DNA from: Plazaster borealis
Lineage: Eukaryota > Echinodermata > Asteroidea > Forcipulatida > Labidiasteridae
Direction of reading: 5' to 3'
Length of the DNA stretch: 64,000 nt
Assembly: GCA_021014325.1 (NCBI GenBank)
Contig: CM037474.1
Span: 21,012,488-21,076,487 of the forward strand
Positions 46,464 to 59,400 of the stretch are shown piece by piece; positions within the stretch are counted from its first letter, which is position 1; every line of letters begins with the position of its first letter. The notes under the pieces were generated by a model. The model did no database searches. It saw nothing but the letters and a program-made list of their open reading frames with translations, and was not told where the DNA came from. The position numbers were made by a program, and so were the translations under genes.

Positions 46464-47255
46464 ACCGAAATTTGGTCCCAGACAGTTGGCTCAATGGAAG
46501 AGCTAGTGGTGTGGTCATTTAAGTTGACAGGAGACAATTCCATGTATTGTCATGGTTGAAAACACATAGAACACTTATCTTGAAAGGGGCTTGCATGTGG
46601 GTGTTTCGGCTGCATAATGTGCCCTCTCTATACATGTTTGGAATACAGTTTATTAAACACATGTTCCCTTCACCATCTTTGAAGTTTATCTTTATTCCTT
46701 TAATTATGACCAAGTGAGAAGTAACATCCCCAAATAGAAAAGGTCATTAGGGGCGTGTTTGGCAACCCCGACCAGAAGCATGTTTGAGCTTCAGTCATTG
46801 GTTAAGCTTTTTTTGCATGTTCAGTTCAGTTGTGGTGATGCAGCTGTTCTGACCAAACCGTAACTAAGTTGCTGAGTCAGTTAGGCTTGGGTTTCAAGAT
46901 GGTGGTTTGTACAAACTGATGAAAAATGTCGATGGAGTTCTTTTAAAAATGTAAAAACCTTGAAGCGTACCAATCCAGTAATGTTGATACAATTATAAAG
47001 ACTAAGTTATAGACAAAGGCTGAATATTTAGAGAACATTAATTTTCAAGAGAACATTAATTTTCAAGAGAAATACCTGCGTCGTAAACCGATTCTGGTTA
47101 CTGACCTACTTTTGCGTTACTCTCAGAAATTGTTTCAGTTGGTGAATTTCACGTCAGAAAATTGTTCCAGGTCAGGGTTGCCAAAGCACATCCCTGGGCT
47201 GGAAATCCATATTATCACTATGACTTCATGCTCCAGCAAGCTGTATTTAAACATC

Positions 47256-47459
47256 TCAGATCTCAATAGGTTTGATGATCGGCTTGCGGATGTGTCTCAT
47301 ATTGGCACCACCTTCCCGTGGTTTGAACGGAGCATGGACACCGTAGGGTCTCGGTACGGGGAGGTCACTGTCATCATCTGGGATGTAGGCGTTGGGGCGG
47401 GGCTCGGCTGTCGTCGTCGTTCCGCCTGCTGTAAGATACTGCTCCTCATCTTCCTCAAC
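47256..47459 (-). CDS. CCDC146: CCDC146 terminal coding exon
   Basis: The acceptor is cctctgtactcag. It encodes 67 residues and a stop. An acidic start (VEEDEEQYL) is followed by a Pro-rich tail ([19 protein letters not shown]) and the conserved end [18 protein letters not shown] minus-strand AATAAA motif lies downstream at 46649-46654 and is a possible poly(A) signal. Confidence 0.92.
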   Translation of the reverse strand, partial: VEEDEEQYLTAGGTTTTAEPRPNAYIPDDDSDLPVPRPYGVHAPFKPREGGANMRHIRKPIIKPIEI

Positions 47460-50400
47460 CTGAGTACAGAGGACATTATTCCCATTAGAGAAGATATTGA
47501 ATAATGTCTTCTTACATTGTGGGTTTTTTTTTGTCAGGGAGATTTTAGACATGGGAGTTTTTCTTTCGAGTTCAAAGCAAGACATCACCTACATATGCTA
47601 CGACAAGTTTGGTTTAAAATAGTAATGGTAAAATGCTGCAGTTATTTTTTTGAGTTGCTGCAGCTATTAGCAGGTTTGGCTGAGGTTCAAGTATATTTAT
47701 TCATTTGATTATTTATTTATTTCTTATTTATCCTGGGTGATCCATTCAGTAAGAAAACAGCTCACTGACCTCCCATGGATCCCAGCTCACATAAAAACTA
47801 CTAAAATGCAATAACAATACTAAGTTTTAAGTATTGTTATTCGACCTTGAAAAAACTAGAATATTTGTGTTGGAAAATTTATAAAAAACATTGTTTCTAG
47901 TCTTCCCTTTCAACTCTAAACACAACTCCAAACATACCATTTTTCTCATCGTTGTATCCTCTCTCCTTCTATTTTCATCCCGCACCATTCGTTCCCATGT
48001 GCGCGCAGCTTCCTGCGAGGGCGCTTCTCCTTGCTCCATGCGCAGATACGCCTGGTCCAGCTCACTCTCCTTGGTGCGAACCTGTTGCTGAAGGTTGACT
48101 GCTTCGGCCTGGGTCATGGACAGCTCAGAGACCGATGCCATCATCTTACGGGTGATGTCTTTGATCTTGGCCTGGAGTTCATTCACCTGGAGGGACAAAA
48201 TTTATCCATACATACTCAAGACATAGGCATCACAAGACGACCTCTGGGTGCTTTGTAGGGATCAATACATCGTGTCAGTGCAAAAACGTCCTAAAGTAGC
48301 ATTAACGTTATGCACGAGTCTGAAATTGTCAAAACATTGTATCTCGCTTAAAATAGCCCGGACGTACACACAAAACAAGTAAGTTGAAAATAGCATTAAC
48401 GTTACGAGCGAGTCTGAAATTGTCAAGGAGCATTTTTGTGCGAGCTGCAGTGTTTTTGCACTGACGGGACGAATACATCCTAGAAAATGGTGTGTTTAGT
48501 TCTAACCCTATGTGTGCTACATGCATTAAGCAAAGACAATCAATACAAAGTACATAAATAAACAGATAAGACTGGGCACACATTTATCTTAATCATCATT
48601 CAGATTTGCCCATTAAAAGGAAGGAGAAAAACAGAAGAAACTTCAGATAAAATTAACAATTTGCTTATTTCACTGAGAAAATCAAAACTTGACAAGTTAA
48701 AAATGAAGAATCGTATTGACAGTATGCATAAACCAGCTTGAATCAATCAATAAATGATCTTATCATTGAATCTCAGTCTTTTTTCCTGTACTCATTTGCT
48801 CAACCTCAGCCCTTCCCTCATCCCCCTTCTCTTTCCCATCCCACCCTATCCCTTCCAGCTTCATTTTAAGTTCAGTTCTGTACGGGCATGTTTAATTTTG
48901 TCACTTGTTTCCCTTAACTTGTATTGTTTATCGTTAGTACTATTTTTTCCATTGATTCTCGGTCTAATAAATAACAACAATAACAAAACTCCAGGAACCT
49001 GACAGGATGACTTTTGAATCCCCCAACCTCCATCTCTGAATTCTCTCACTCCCCTTCTAGCCTACTTGATTGCTTAAAAATAAGATACCTTCTTGGCTAG
49101 CTGTAGCGTATCTTCTTTGCCACTGTCTACTTTATTCCTGACATTCTCAGCCAGTCTCTGGACTTGCTCGTAGACAAGATCCTTCTCAAGGAGACCCTCT
49201 TCCTTCTCAGCTAGACGTACCTCCAGCTAGAATAACAATATGTACAATCTCATTCAGTAACATGTTTATTAAAGGTGCTGTACACATAATCCTATAAAGT
49301 TGCAGATATATACCATAAAACTAACCTGTGAAAATTTCATTTTAAAAGGTGGTAGTGTTTTTGAGATATTGACAAAAATCTGGAGCGGTTATGTTCACGC
49401 AGGAGGAATAATGGAATATAATGGAATAGATTCAAATTTTTTAGGGATCAAAAGTGATATCTTTTTCCATAACCGCAGTACTTCGAAGTGAAAAGTTTCT
49501 CAAAATTCATTATACTATCCAAAGCTGCTGTACTTCTAACCAAGTAAGTTTTTATTGCCATTAATTTTCAGAGTCATTACCAAACGTGTCCGATACCTTT
49601 AAGAAGCAATACATGTATTCCACAAGATTATTTCTCTAGTCACAGGCAAAATCCACCAACATGTTGAGCACAATCAAATGACCCAATTTACCTGGGCCTA
49701 ATTTCATAGAGCCGCTTAAGCACAAACAGTAGCCAAGCACAGCAACCTTATGCTTACCAGATTAAGGTTATCAGCCAAAATACCATGTAACGTGTACCAT
49801 TTTTGACTGGTATTCTGCATTGTTGCTTAGCTCTATGAATTAGGGCCCTGAAGTCATCACAATGATTCATCTTGGCAGTGCCAGTTTGAGAGTGAGATTC
49901 CCTGTGTGTTACTGTTTAGTGTGCATTTGAGGCAACGTGTGTGTGGTTAGACCATTGATCTCTATTATATTGACTGGATAGGACACGTCGGGCGCATTTG
50001 TACACGTTCGATGATGCACGGTGCGGCACGCAGTGTAGTCGCTCTAGACGGTTCACAAGTGAAAACACGCACGCGCAAGGGACTTGCTCACGCATAAACG
50101 TACATGAAACCTAAAACAAAATGTCTAGGCCTATCCATTGTAAGGTTTACGTAACGTCTGATGATCACCTCCTTAAAACAGAGGAGTTTGCTGGATAAAA
50201 TACACATGCGGAGGAATCTATTCCATTTAAGATATTGTATGCGATTAGGATCTTACAGTGATCAAACAGATCCGGCAAGAAGACAAAAGACTAGTGTTTA
50301 ACACAGTCAAAGTATAACGTTAAGCAGATAATCAATACAGACTAAAACACTTATTTGGTGAATGCAAATTCCAATTTTCTGAACATCTTTGCGTCTGGCG

Positions 50401-53400
50401 TTCTGGCAACCTATAACTGCGCAATAGTTCGCCATTGTTGTATTTTAACCTTAGGATTTTATTTAGATTACTTTTTCATCTTGTTATAAAACTGAGTAAA
50501 AATGAGTCAATTTTGTTACAAATAAATTTGCTCCGGCACGAAACTTCATATGTTTGCGTTGGGTGCAGAATGGTGTGACGACCCCCGCGTTTCAATTTTC
50601 TAATCATCTTGAAAATACGCGCGCATTGACGCATGGCGGCGCAACGTGTCCTATCCAGTCAATATAATAGAGATCAATGGGTTAGACGCACAGCATCCCC
50701 TTATAAGCAACCTCGTTCCCAGTGGTGTACGATCTCGCGTCTATAAGCAACCTCGTTCCCAGTGGTGTACGATCTTGCATCTATAAGCAACCTCGTTCCC
50801 AGTAATGTACGATCTCGCCGCGCCATTTTTTTCTCTTCCCCAGAATGCCTTGCTCAATCGTAACCCCCTTGAAGTGTAACTTTGAAATATCCAAATGTAT
50901 TGGATATTTTAATTAGTCCTGTGGTTGATAAATTCTTTGTTAGAGACTACGCAGAGTGTGCTGTCAAAAGACGCATCAAGTCATAGAGCAACTGGCCCCC
51001 TCTCATTCCTTTTTTTTTTTTTATCTTGTGATATGTCTAACTGTATGCAGTTAAGGGTGACCATATAAAAACTTGATTCATTTGAAATGTATTGCGTCGA
51101 AATATGAGCATCTTGACACATGCGTACTAAGCGCCCGACAAGCGCCCTACAAGCGCTCAAATGTTTTTTTAACAAGCGTGTGCGCAAAACTTTTGGTGAG
51201 CCAATCAGCGTTAATTTTCAGTGCTTCCCTATCAGGGATTAGTGACAAGAGGTATCGATACGGTGCACTGCCGATGGTAGCGAGGCTGCCTTATAAGCAA
51301 TTTGACTCCCAAAATGGCAGACCTTGGGCAAACAGAAGCTGCGTTTACGTCGGTGCAAAAGGTGTTTATAATAATGCTGTTTTGTAGTGCCCAAAAAAGT
51401 TTATGTTTTTTTAATAAATAATAGTTCCCGCCGTTCGTCCAATAAAAAAAAAAAGGTTGTGTCACGGCGGACAATGTTGGTGTCTCCATGGAGTCGTCCA
51501 TGTTGTTTAGAAGGGGTTTTAAGAGTGTGGGGTGGACAAGTTTCCTTCTCTATTTTGTGTTTATTGTGAAAACAAATTCAAATGACAAGGATCTATGTTA
51601 TATAAAACAAATATTGAATGCATTTCGTTTGTGCAGTGTCTCAGAACATAATCGTCACAGCGGACAATGTTAGCGCCTACATGGGGTCATCCATGTTGTT
51701 TAGAAGGAGTTTTAAGAATGTTCTGAGTGTGGGGTGGACGAGTTTCCGTTTCTATTTTGTGTTTATTGTGAAAACAAATTCAAATGACAAGGATCTATGT
51801 TATACAAAACAAATATTGAATGCATTTCGTTTGTGCAGTGTCTCAGAACATAATCGCCATGGCGAACAAGGTTGTTTAAAAGGGGTTTTAAGAATGTTCA
51901 GAGTGTGGGGTGGACGAGCTTCTGTGTCTATTTTGTGTTTATTGTGAAAAAAATTCGAATGACAAGAATCTATGTTATATAAAACAAATATTGAATGCAT
52001 TTCGTTTGTGCAGTGTCTCAGAATATAATCGTCATGGCGAACAAGGTTGTTTAGAAGGGGTGTTTTAAGAATGTTCAGAGTGTGGGGCGGACGAGCTTCT
52101 GTGTCTATTTTGTTTTTATTGTGAAAACAAATTCAAATGACAAGGATCTATGTTAATAAAACAAATATTGAATGCATTTCGTTTGCGCATTGTCTCAGAA
52201 CATAATCACTTGGAGAAATCTGTCTTTCCTATCGCCTCGTAAAATGGAATAGTACAGATTTCACGTCGCGATTATATTTTGCAACAACGCACTCAAATGC
52301 ATTCAAAATATTTGTACACTACCACTACACGATGGAAAACTACCTCCGTCTCTGCATGGTATCTTACCACAGACTGTTCTACTTACCTGTTCAATTTTAT
52401 TGTTGAGTTCTGCTGGGTTGAGGTCTTTACCTTCAAGGAAGCGCACTCTCTTCTCATCGTAAGGGTTCTCCAGTTCTTTCTCTAGTTCCCCCATGCGGTC
52501 CTGACACTGAGACAGCTACAGTAGCAAAATTAAATCATAAGATTGGCTTGTTTGATTGTTGACTGATCTTGTGGCGATTGTCTTCTTTGTTTGATTTGAT
52601 TTAATTTATTTCTTGTTTATCCTGGGTAGTCCATTCAGTGAGAAAAAAACCTCACTCATCTCACATGGATCCCAGCTCACATAAAAACTACAAAATACAC
52701 TTAAGATACAAGAATAAAAGGTAACAGGGAAAATATTGCACATTTCATTTAAAAACACTGGATCCTAGCACTCATACAAAACTACAAACATGGAATTAAT
52801 AGAGGAAGAATACAAGTTGAAGGGAAAAATTACACAATAATTTAAAAAGACACATCTTCACTGGCTATTTGAAAGCCGTGTGATGGGCGACCATCTTTAC
52901 GGAAACTTGGGTTTTGGCTTTGGGCTTGTTCTAAGCCTTCTAATTTGTCTACGCTGCTGAATTGTTCACCGACAATACAAGGGAATTTGATAAAAGTCCT
53001 GTGTGCTACACAGTATTTACACCTTGCATTGTTGTTGTGTGTTCAAAAAATGACTATCATTGCCCGTAAAGATTGCCAACTTTACACTGTGTGACGTCAA
53101 GTGGGAACTATCCACAGAAACAAAACATCTCTAAAAAGGGGGCTTTTTGTACCTCAATGACCAGTGAGCCCAGTATCTGTAAATGAATGCTACGAACTTT
53201 CTGTTCATTCAAAAAGCATCACTAACACAATAATCAAGAGTACAAACGCAATATTTTCCTTTCCTTACAAGGACAGGCAAATGTCACACGGATGAAGTGC
53301 ACTTCTAAATAGTCAAAATATTATTACCGCACACATAGATTCTTGTCATTTGATTGGTGAAAACTGTGTCACGTGTCACACTTTATTTTGCCATGTATTT

Positions 53401-56400
53401 ATTGCCATGCCGCGTGACGCTCAAAAATTTATTATAGGGGTCCTTTATTGATGAATATAGGACGCTTGGGACATTTCTCATCGACGCTTAGCGGCGTCAT
53501 TTCAAATTAGTCGTTCCCGCCCGTTCGTCCCAACGAAACAGTAGACAAGGTTGGTGTCTACATGGAGTCATTCAAATTTTAACAAAGGGGGTTTTAGAAA
53601 TTTCAGAGTGTGAGGTGGACGAATTTCCGTGTCTATTTTGTGTTTATTGTGACAAAAATTTCAAATGACATGGATCTATACGTGTGTTGAATAAAACAAA
53701 TACTGAACGCATTCCATCCATGCATTGTCGAAGAATATGATCACTCGAAAATCTGGCTTTGCGATTTCACTAGGCTTCGCTTCATGAAATGGAATAGTCC
53801 AGATCTTACCCCGTGATTACATTCTGCGACAATGCACTCACACGCATTCAATATTTGTATAATATTGAGCCGTTACATGGACCAGCTTAAAGAGTCAACT
53901 GCCACCATGAAGATCAAGATCTGTACCTGTATCTGCAATGTGACCAAATCCTGCTCCAAGGCTCTCTTGTTAGGCAGGGTTTGCCTCCCCAGCATAATGA
54001 CCCTCTTCTCCTCAGTCACCTGCATCTTAAGGAAGCGGATCTCTTCTTCTCTCATCTGTAGCTCTACGTCTCCTTTACGAATCATGTCCTCCTGGATGTT
54101 TACCTTCTCATAGAAGATGCAGACCTCCTCATTCCTCTCAATCAATTGAACACCCCTGAGGTAAACAAAAACAATATTAAGCAATAGTTTATTACACCCT
54201 TAAGTTAAATAAAAGAATACATCTTATCGTTCACCACACCCCCGAGGTAAACAAAATCATCATTAAAGGCATCGTACACGTTTGGTAATGACTCAAAACA
54301 AATATTAGCATAAAAACTTACTTGGTAACAAGCAACGGAGAGCTGTTGATGGTATAAAACATTGTAGGAAACGACTCCCTCTTAAGTAACGTAGTTTTTG
54401 AGAAAGAGGTAATTTCTCACTAAAATAATAACAACTTCTTGCAAGAAGTTTTTATTCCTATCTGAAAGCACACAAATTTGTACAAGGGTGTTTTTTCTTT
54501 CATAATTTTCTTGCAACTCCGATGACCAATTGAGCCCAAATTTTCACAGGCTTGTTATTTTATGCATATGTTGGGATACACCAAGTGAGAACACTGGTCT
54601 TTGACAATTTCCAAACGTGTTCAGTGCCTTTAAGTGCTTATTGTTTACCACAGCCCTTAGTATAACAACAACAATATTAAGGGCTTGTTGTTGACCAAAA
54701 CCATCAGGTAAACGTAAACAATATTAAGCGCATATGTTTACCACACCCCTTAGGTAAACAAAAATAATATTGAATGATTGTTGTTTCCCACAGCCCTCAG
54801 GTAAACAAAAACAATTTTAAGCGCTTCTTACTTACTGAACCCACACATCTATTTACTGAACCCACACATCTATGCACACCCTATGTTTTTCTTAATTAAT
54901 TAAAATCCTCCCAAAGACTTTGTTCAAAAAATTATTGCGTTACCCGCTGTTAAAGTATAGGATTAGCACTGCCTGTAGCTACCGGGCAATCTCGGTGATC
55001 TAGAGGTAGGACATCTGCTCTAAAATGGCAAAGGTCGTGAGTTCGAATCACACCCGAGTAATATGCCTGTGGATTTGTTCTGACAGAACTCGGGAAAAGT
55101 ACTGAGTATACAGTGCTTTCCACACATCGGTGTATGGGTAAAACCAAATAATATTCCAAACCAACCTGTCATTGCGGTGTTGCACGGCTGTCTCGTATCG
55201 TTTCCTGAGTCTGACCATCTGTTCTTCTGCCTGATTGATCATCAGGTTGAGCTTAGCGATGTCCAGACGTTGCTGTTCCCTTTTCTCTCTCATCTCTTCC
55301 TCGATGCGCTGTTGCTTAGCCAGTTCATTACGGAGCTGATCACGCAAGACGACAGCATTGACATGCTTCAGACGGGCTTTCTGTAAGTGTCTACGAGAAA
55401 AAAAGCAAATTTTTCGGCGTGGACTCCTTATGCCTGGACTCCATGTGTACGGTGTACATTTAAGGTATTATACAGGTTTGGAAGAGCTGACAAAATAGTC
55501 GCAGACGGTGTTCATGTTTTTTGTGATCAACCATATACATGAAATAACAAACCTGTAAAAATTTGGCTTAATTCGTTGTGTGAGTCAGGAAAAAATAGTG
55601 AAAAACCATGCACAAATTTCAGCATGCAAACACATTGTCCTTAATTTTGGTTGTCACAACAGAAATCAGCTGTTGTGTTTTTGTAGGTTTTCAGATACAG
55701 CTTTCTAGAATACGACTTCATTTCAGAGGAAAATATTTCATAGAAAAAAATGGTTCTAGTATGAACTTCATAATCAGTAAGCTTTCAGACTAAAATTAAA
55801 CAATGTTTTTTATCCTTACCAATCCTGTAAAATACCTTTAAACAAAATGTGCAGCACGCATCAGGTAAAAGTCAAAACAAGGGATAAACTTGATTCTGGA
55901 ACAAAGTCATATCTCGCACAAACACGCTCGGTGCAACAACCTCGTATTCATGCATGAATCATTTCTCAGATTTCTGAGGGTTGGTGTCCACTCGCAAATT
56001 CTACGGCCAGATATGCGGTTGGTATCTGCTGTCACGCTAATCTGCTATCTGCTAAACGTGGATGGATTCGACGTTCTTGTGAAAACACTGTGACAGGTTT
56101 TTTGCTGTTTTCTCAGCAAGTAGACACTGTATTTGGCTTAAACTTTCACATTTCACTTTTATTGTATCTTTCTTGATTATTTTGCAGACAAAAACCAATC
56201 TATGATCCTACCTTTAAGTTCAATGACATATAATGATGAATTTCTGACTGTGACCTCCTCATAATCTCCAAGATGTTTGCTATTGCGGCAGAAAATAATA
56301 TTACTTTCTAAGATCACAGCAGTTCTCCAAGTATTTATTCGTTGAATTATCAAAGCTTAAGTATGAGCCACAGATCTACTTCCCATTATATTTGAAAATA

Positions 56401-59400
56401 CAATCCTTAATCTTAACCTTTGACCTCTATCCCTTGTAACTGTCTTACCTCTCCTTGGTTTGGCAGGATGTACGGAGGATCTCGATCTCATTCTGAAGAA
56501 TCTTAATCTTCTCTCTCATCTCAGCAGCCTTCTGGGTGCTGGCCTGGATCAAGTTCACGCACTTGTTACGCTCATTCTTGATCACGTCGTACATCTTCGC
56601 AAAATCACGCAACCTGAAAAAAAGGAAATAATACAAATCTTGCAAATGTCATCCTGGTACATTTTCGGACGAGGATATTAAACTCGCAAACACATGAGCA
56701 TGAAATTGTGAGAATGAAAACAGATTGCAAACAACTATTTTCTTATCAGAGTATTTATCCTAATAATCACAAACATGCCAAGTTCATGGTGTTACTTTTG
56801 TTGATGGCTGCAGAATTTCCTACTTGACGACGAACATCTAAAATTTATCAAAATAACAGCAACTTTTAGCTTTTAATAAGTTTCTGAAACTTTTTGTATC
56901 ATTCCTTATAGTGAAGTATTGTGGTTTTTTAAAAATGTATTTATGAACTGTAATGGTAAATTTTAACATATTGTAATTTTAATGTATTCAAACTTATTGA
57001 TGTAAAGGCCGAAACGAATTTACCGTTAGGGATGATAAAGTAAATTTGATAAAAAAATGATACAAACTTGGAAGCATGTAGAAGTTATTATGAATGAAAA
57101 TATACTGCAATTTTTAAATTTATTTGATACTGAACAAAATCAAGTCATCAATGAATAAATAGTAACTATCTGTTGGACTTGTCTTGAGAGGCAATTTTTA
57201 CAGGCAACTTGAAGGTAGCAAATGGCACTGCGTGCAAAAGCACAATTCAATAGCATTGGAGACATTTCTCTAATATGATTTAATATCCCAAAAAATATCA
57301 TGCACAAATTAAATATGAATGCTTTTTTTCCTTCTAGGAGATGGCCTTGAACTGCAGGCATGATATTTGGCCCTTGGGAAAAAAAGTAGAAAATTTGTAT
57401 TGCATTGAAGGGTAGACCTACATGGAAATGTGGTCTAGGCTTCAATAGACTTTTCAGACTAATTAATAACAATTTTCAAGCATAACATTTGGCCCTTGGA
57501 AAAAAGTAGGAACACTTTATCAAGTGGAAAGTCTGACCTACATGTACACATGGTGCATGCTGCAATAAACTTTTAAGGCCATTTCATCAAAAAAATTCTG
57601 ATTTTTCCCACGGGCGAATCAAACAGAAATCAGTCTAGAGTAGGACGAATATCATGCCTGAATTTTACTAGTTTTTCTGAGGGCAGAAGAATTGAAAAAT
57701 CAGATTAAAGTAGGAAGAATTATCACCCCTGAACTGACTACATGTAAACTACCTTGGTACTCCTCTCTAACCCACCACCATACCTTACCTTATCATCATC
57801 TCCTGATATTTCTTCTTGTTGTCAATAATGGAAAGATCCTTAGCCTTGAGGTCATCCAGAGCGCGGTGATATCGCAGTTCCGCTCGCATAAAATCTCTTG
57901 CTTTCTGCTCCCTCTCATCTCCCTTGATGGCTGCCAGACGGGTCAACTCAACGACCTCTATGCGTAGGTCACTCTGTTCGTACAGTAGACGCTCTTCTTC
58001 AGCGATGCTCTGCTCAACTTTGACCTGCTCTACGGCTGTTAAGGAATTCTGCAGATGAATAGAAAATGAATAAAATAATAATAATAATAACTAGTTTTTA
58101 TATAGCACTTTAGGGGTGTCTCAAAACATTTATTATTATTTATTTCCAGAAAGGTTTACAAGGTGCTGCGGAGCACTCGGCAGCCACAGCCAGAAACACA
58201 GGGGTAAATGCCTTCTCTTAGTGATAAGTGTAAACTGAGTTCTTTTACGTGCATTACACAACACACGGGACCAACGGCTTTACGTCCCATCCGAGGACAA
58301 AGCAATAATGGTTGTAATAATGAAGTGTCTTGCTTAAGGACACAAGTGTCCAGACCAGGACTCGAACCCACACTCTGCTGATCAGAAACACCCTTTTCAC
58401 ATGTGAGCTCCTTAACCAGTATGCTTTGGCATTAAAAAAACATTTCCTGTTTGTTTGGTCAATGAAACTCAGTTTGGACACCCACATAAAGACGTTTTTC
58501 TCATTGATATTTGCAGATTTCAATGGTTCATATTTTGTTTATGGTCATGTTTCTGAAGCAAAAGTAGACTGTTAGACGTTTTTCTCATTGATATTTGCAG
58601 ATTTCAATGGTTCATATTTTGTTCATGGTCATGTTTCTGAAGCAAAAGTAGACTGTTAGACGTTTTTCTCATTGATATTTGCAGATTTCAATGGTTCATA
58701 TTTTGTTTATGGTCATGTTTCTGAAGCAAAAGTAGACTGTTAGACGTTTTTCTCATTGATATTTGCAGATTTCAATGGTTCGTATTTTGTTTATGGTCAT
58801 GTTTCTGAAACAAAAGTAGACTGTTGGAAAGATGTTATGTACCAGGCTGATCATCGACCCATGCCAGCCGTCGATTTCACCAAACTCTTTCTAACTTAAG
58901 ATTAATCCTAGGCAATGCTAAGAGATAGGACTAGTCTTAAGTACTGGTCCTAACTTAAGACTAGTCCTATCTCTTAGCATTGCCTAGGAGTTTGGTGAAA
59001 TCAACGGCTGGAGGAACAGAAGGCATCCCAGAGAGAGATGAAAGGCCTCACGACAATGCAGTATAGTCGATCTTAACAAAATCTTGGCTGGTTTGTAAAA
59101 GCAAGGGTCTCTGACAAAGACATTAGGCACAAATCCTTCAAAAGAGTTCATTGTTTGTAATGCCTTTTCACTGGGGGCCACTGAACCATGACCACATGGA
59201 TTCTGTACAACAGTTGCTTGTGTACGCACAACCCGCCACAGTACCAAATCACATGTGGCGTGTTGACATGCCTACTGCCAAACATGCACAGAAACTTGAA
59301 TGCCAGTTTATAAGACCACTGCTGCATGTTGTGTGAGAGTTTAGCATGTTATTGTGTCCTCTGAAGCAAACTGGGCCCAATTTCATAGAGCTGCTTAAGC

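Larger units (their letters stand above)
43736..47255. other. Region between the right FReD gene and the CCDC146 stop
   Basis: It should hold the right FReD promoter and the CCDC146 3' UTR. It contains family A and C copies. A 43910-44165 segment has inverted ends (gagtgtcgaaggcgc / gcgccttcggcactc) and repeated gctgaaatggcgcc motifs, suggesting another small element. No coding exon was found. Confidence 0.55.

Noticed and set aside
47112..47504. Plus-strand 130-residue ORF
   Set aside because: It is antisense to the CCDC146 terminal exon, whose frame is conserved and spliced.
48754..49002. Leu/Ser-rich plus-strand ORF resembling a membrane protein
   Set aside because: It is a pyrimidine-rich CCDC146 intron sequence just left of an exon, with no supporting signals.
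51618..51947. Plus-strand 109-residue ORF with internal duplication
   Set aside because: It spans the ~175-bp tandem repeat; the duplication is that of the repeat, not a protein domain.
54985..55066. Second tRNA gene
   Set aside because: It has A- and B-box-like motifs but the acceptor arms do not pair and a SINE body follows.
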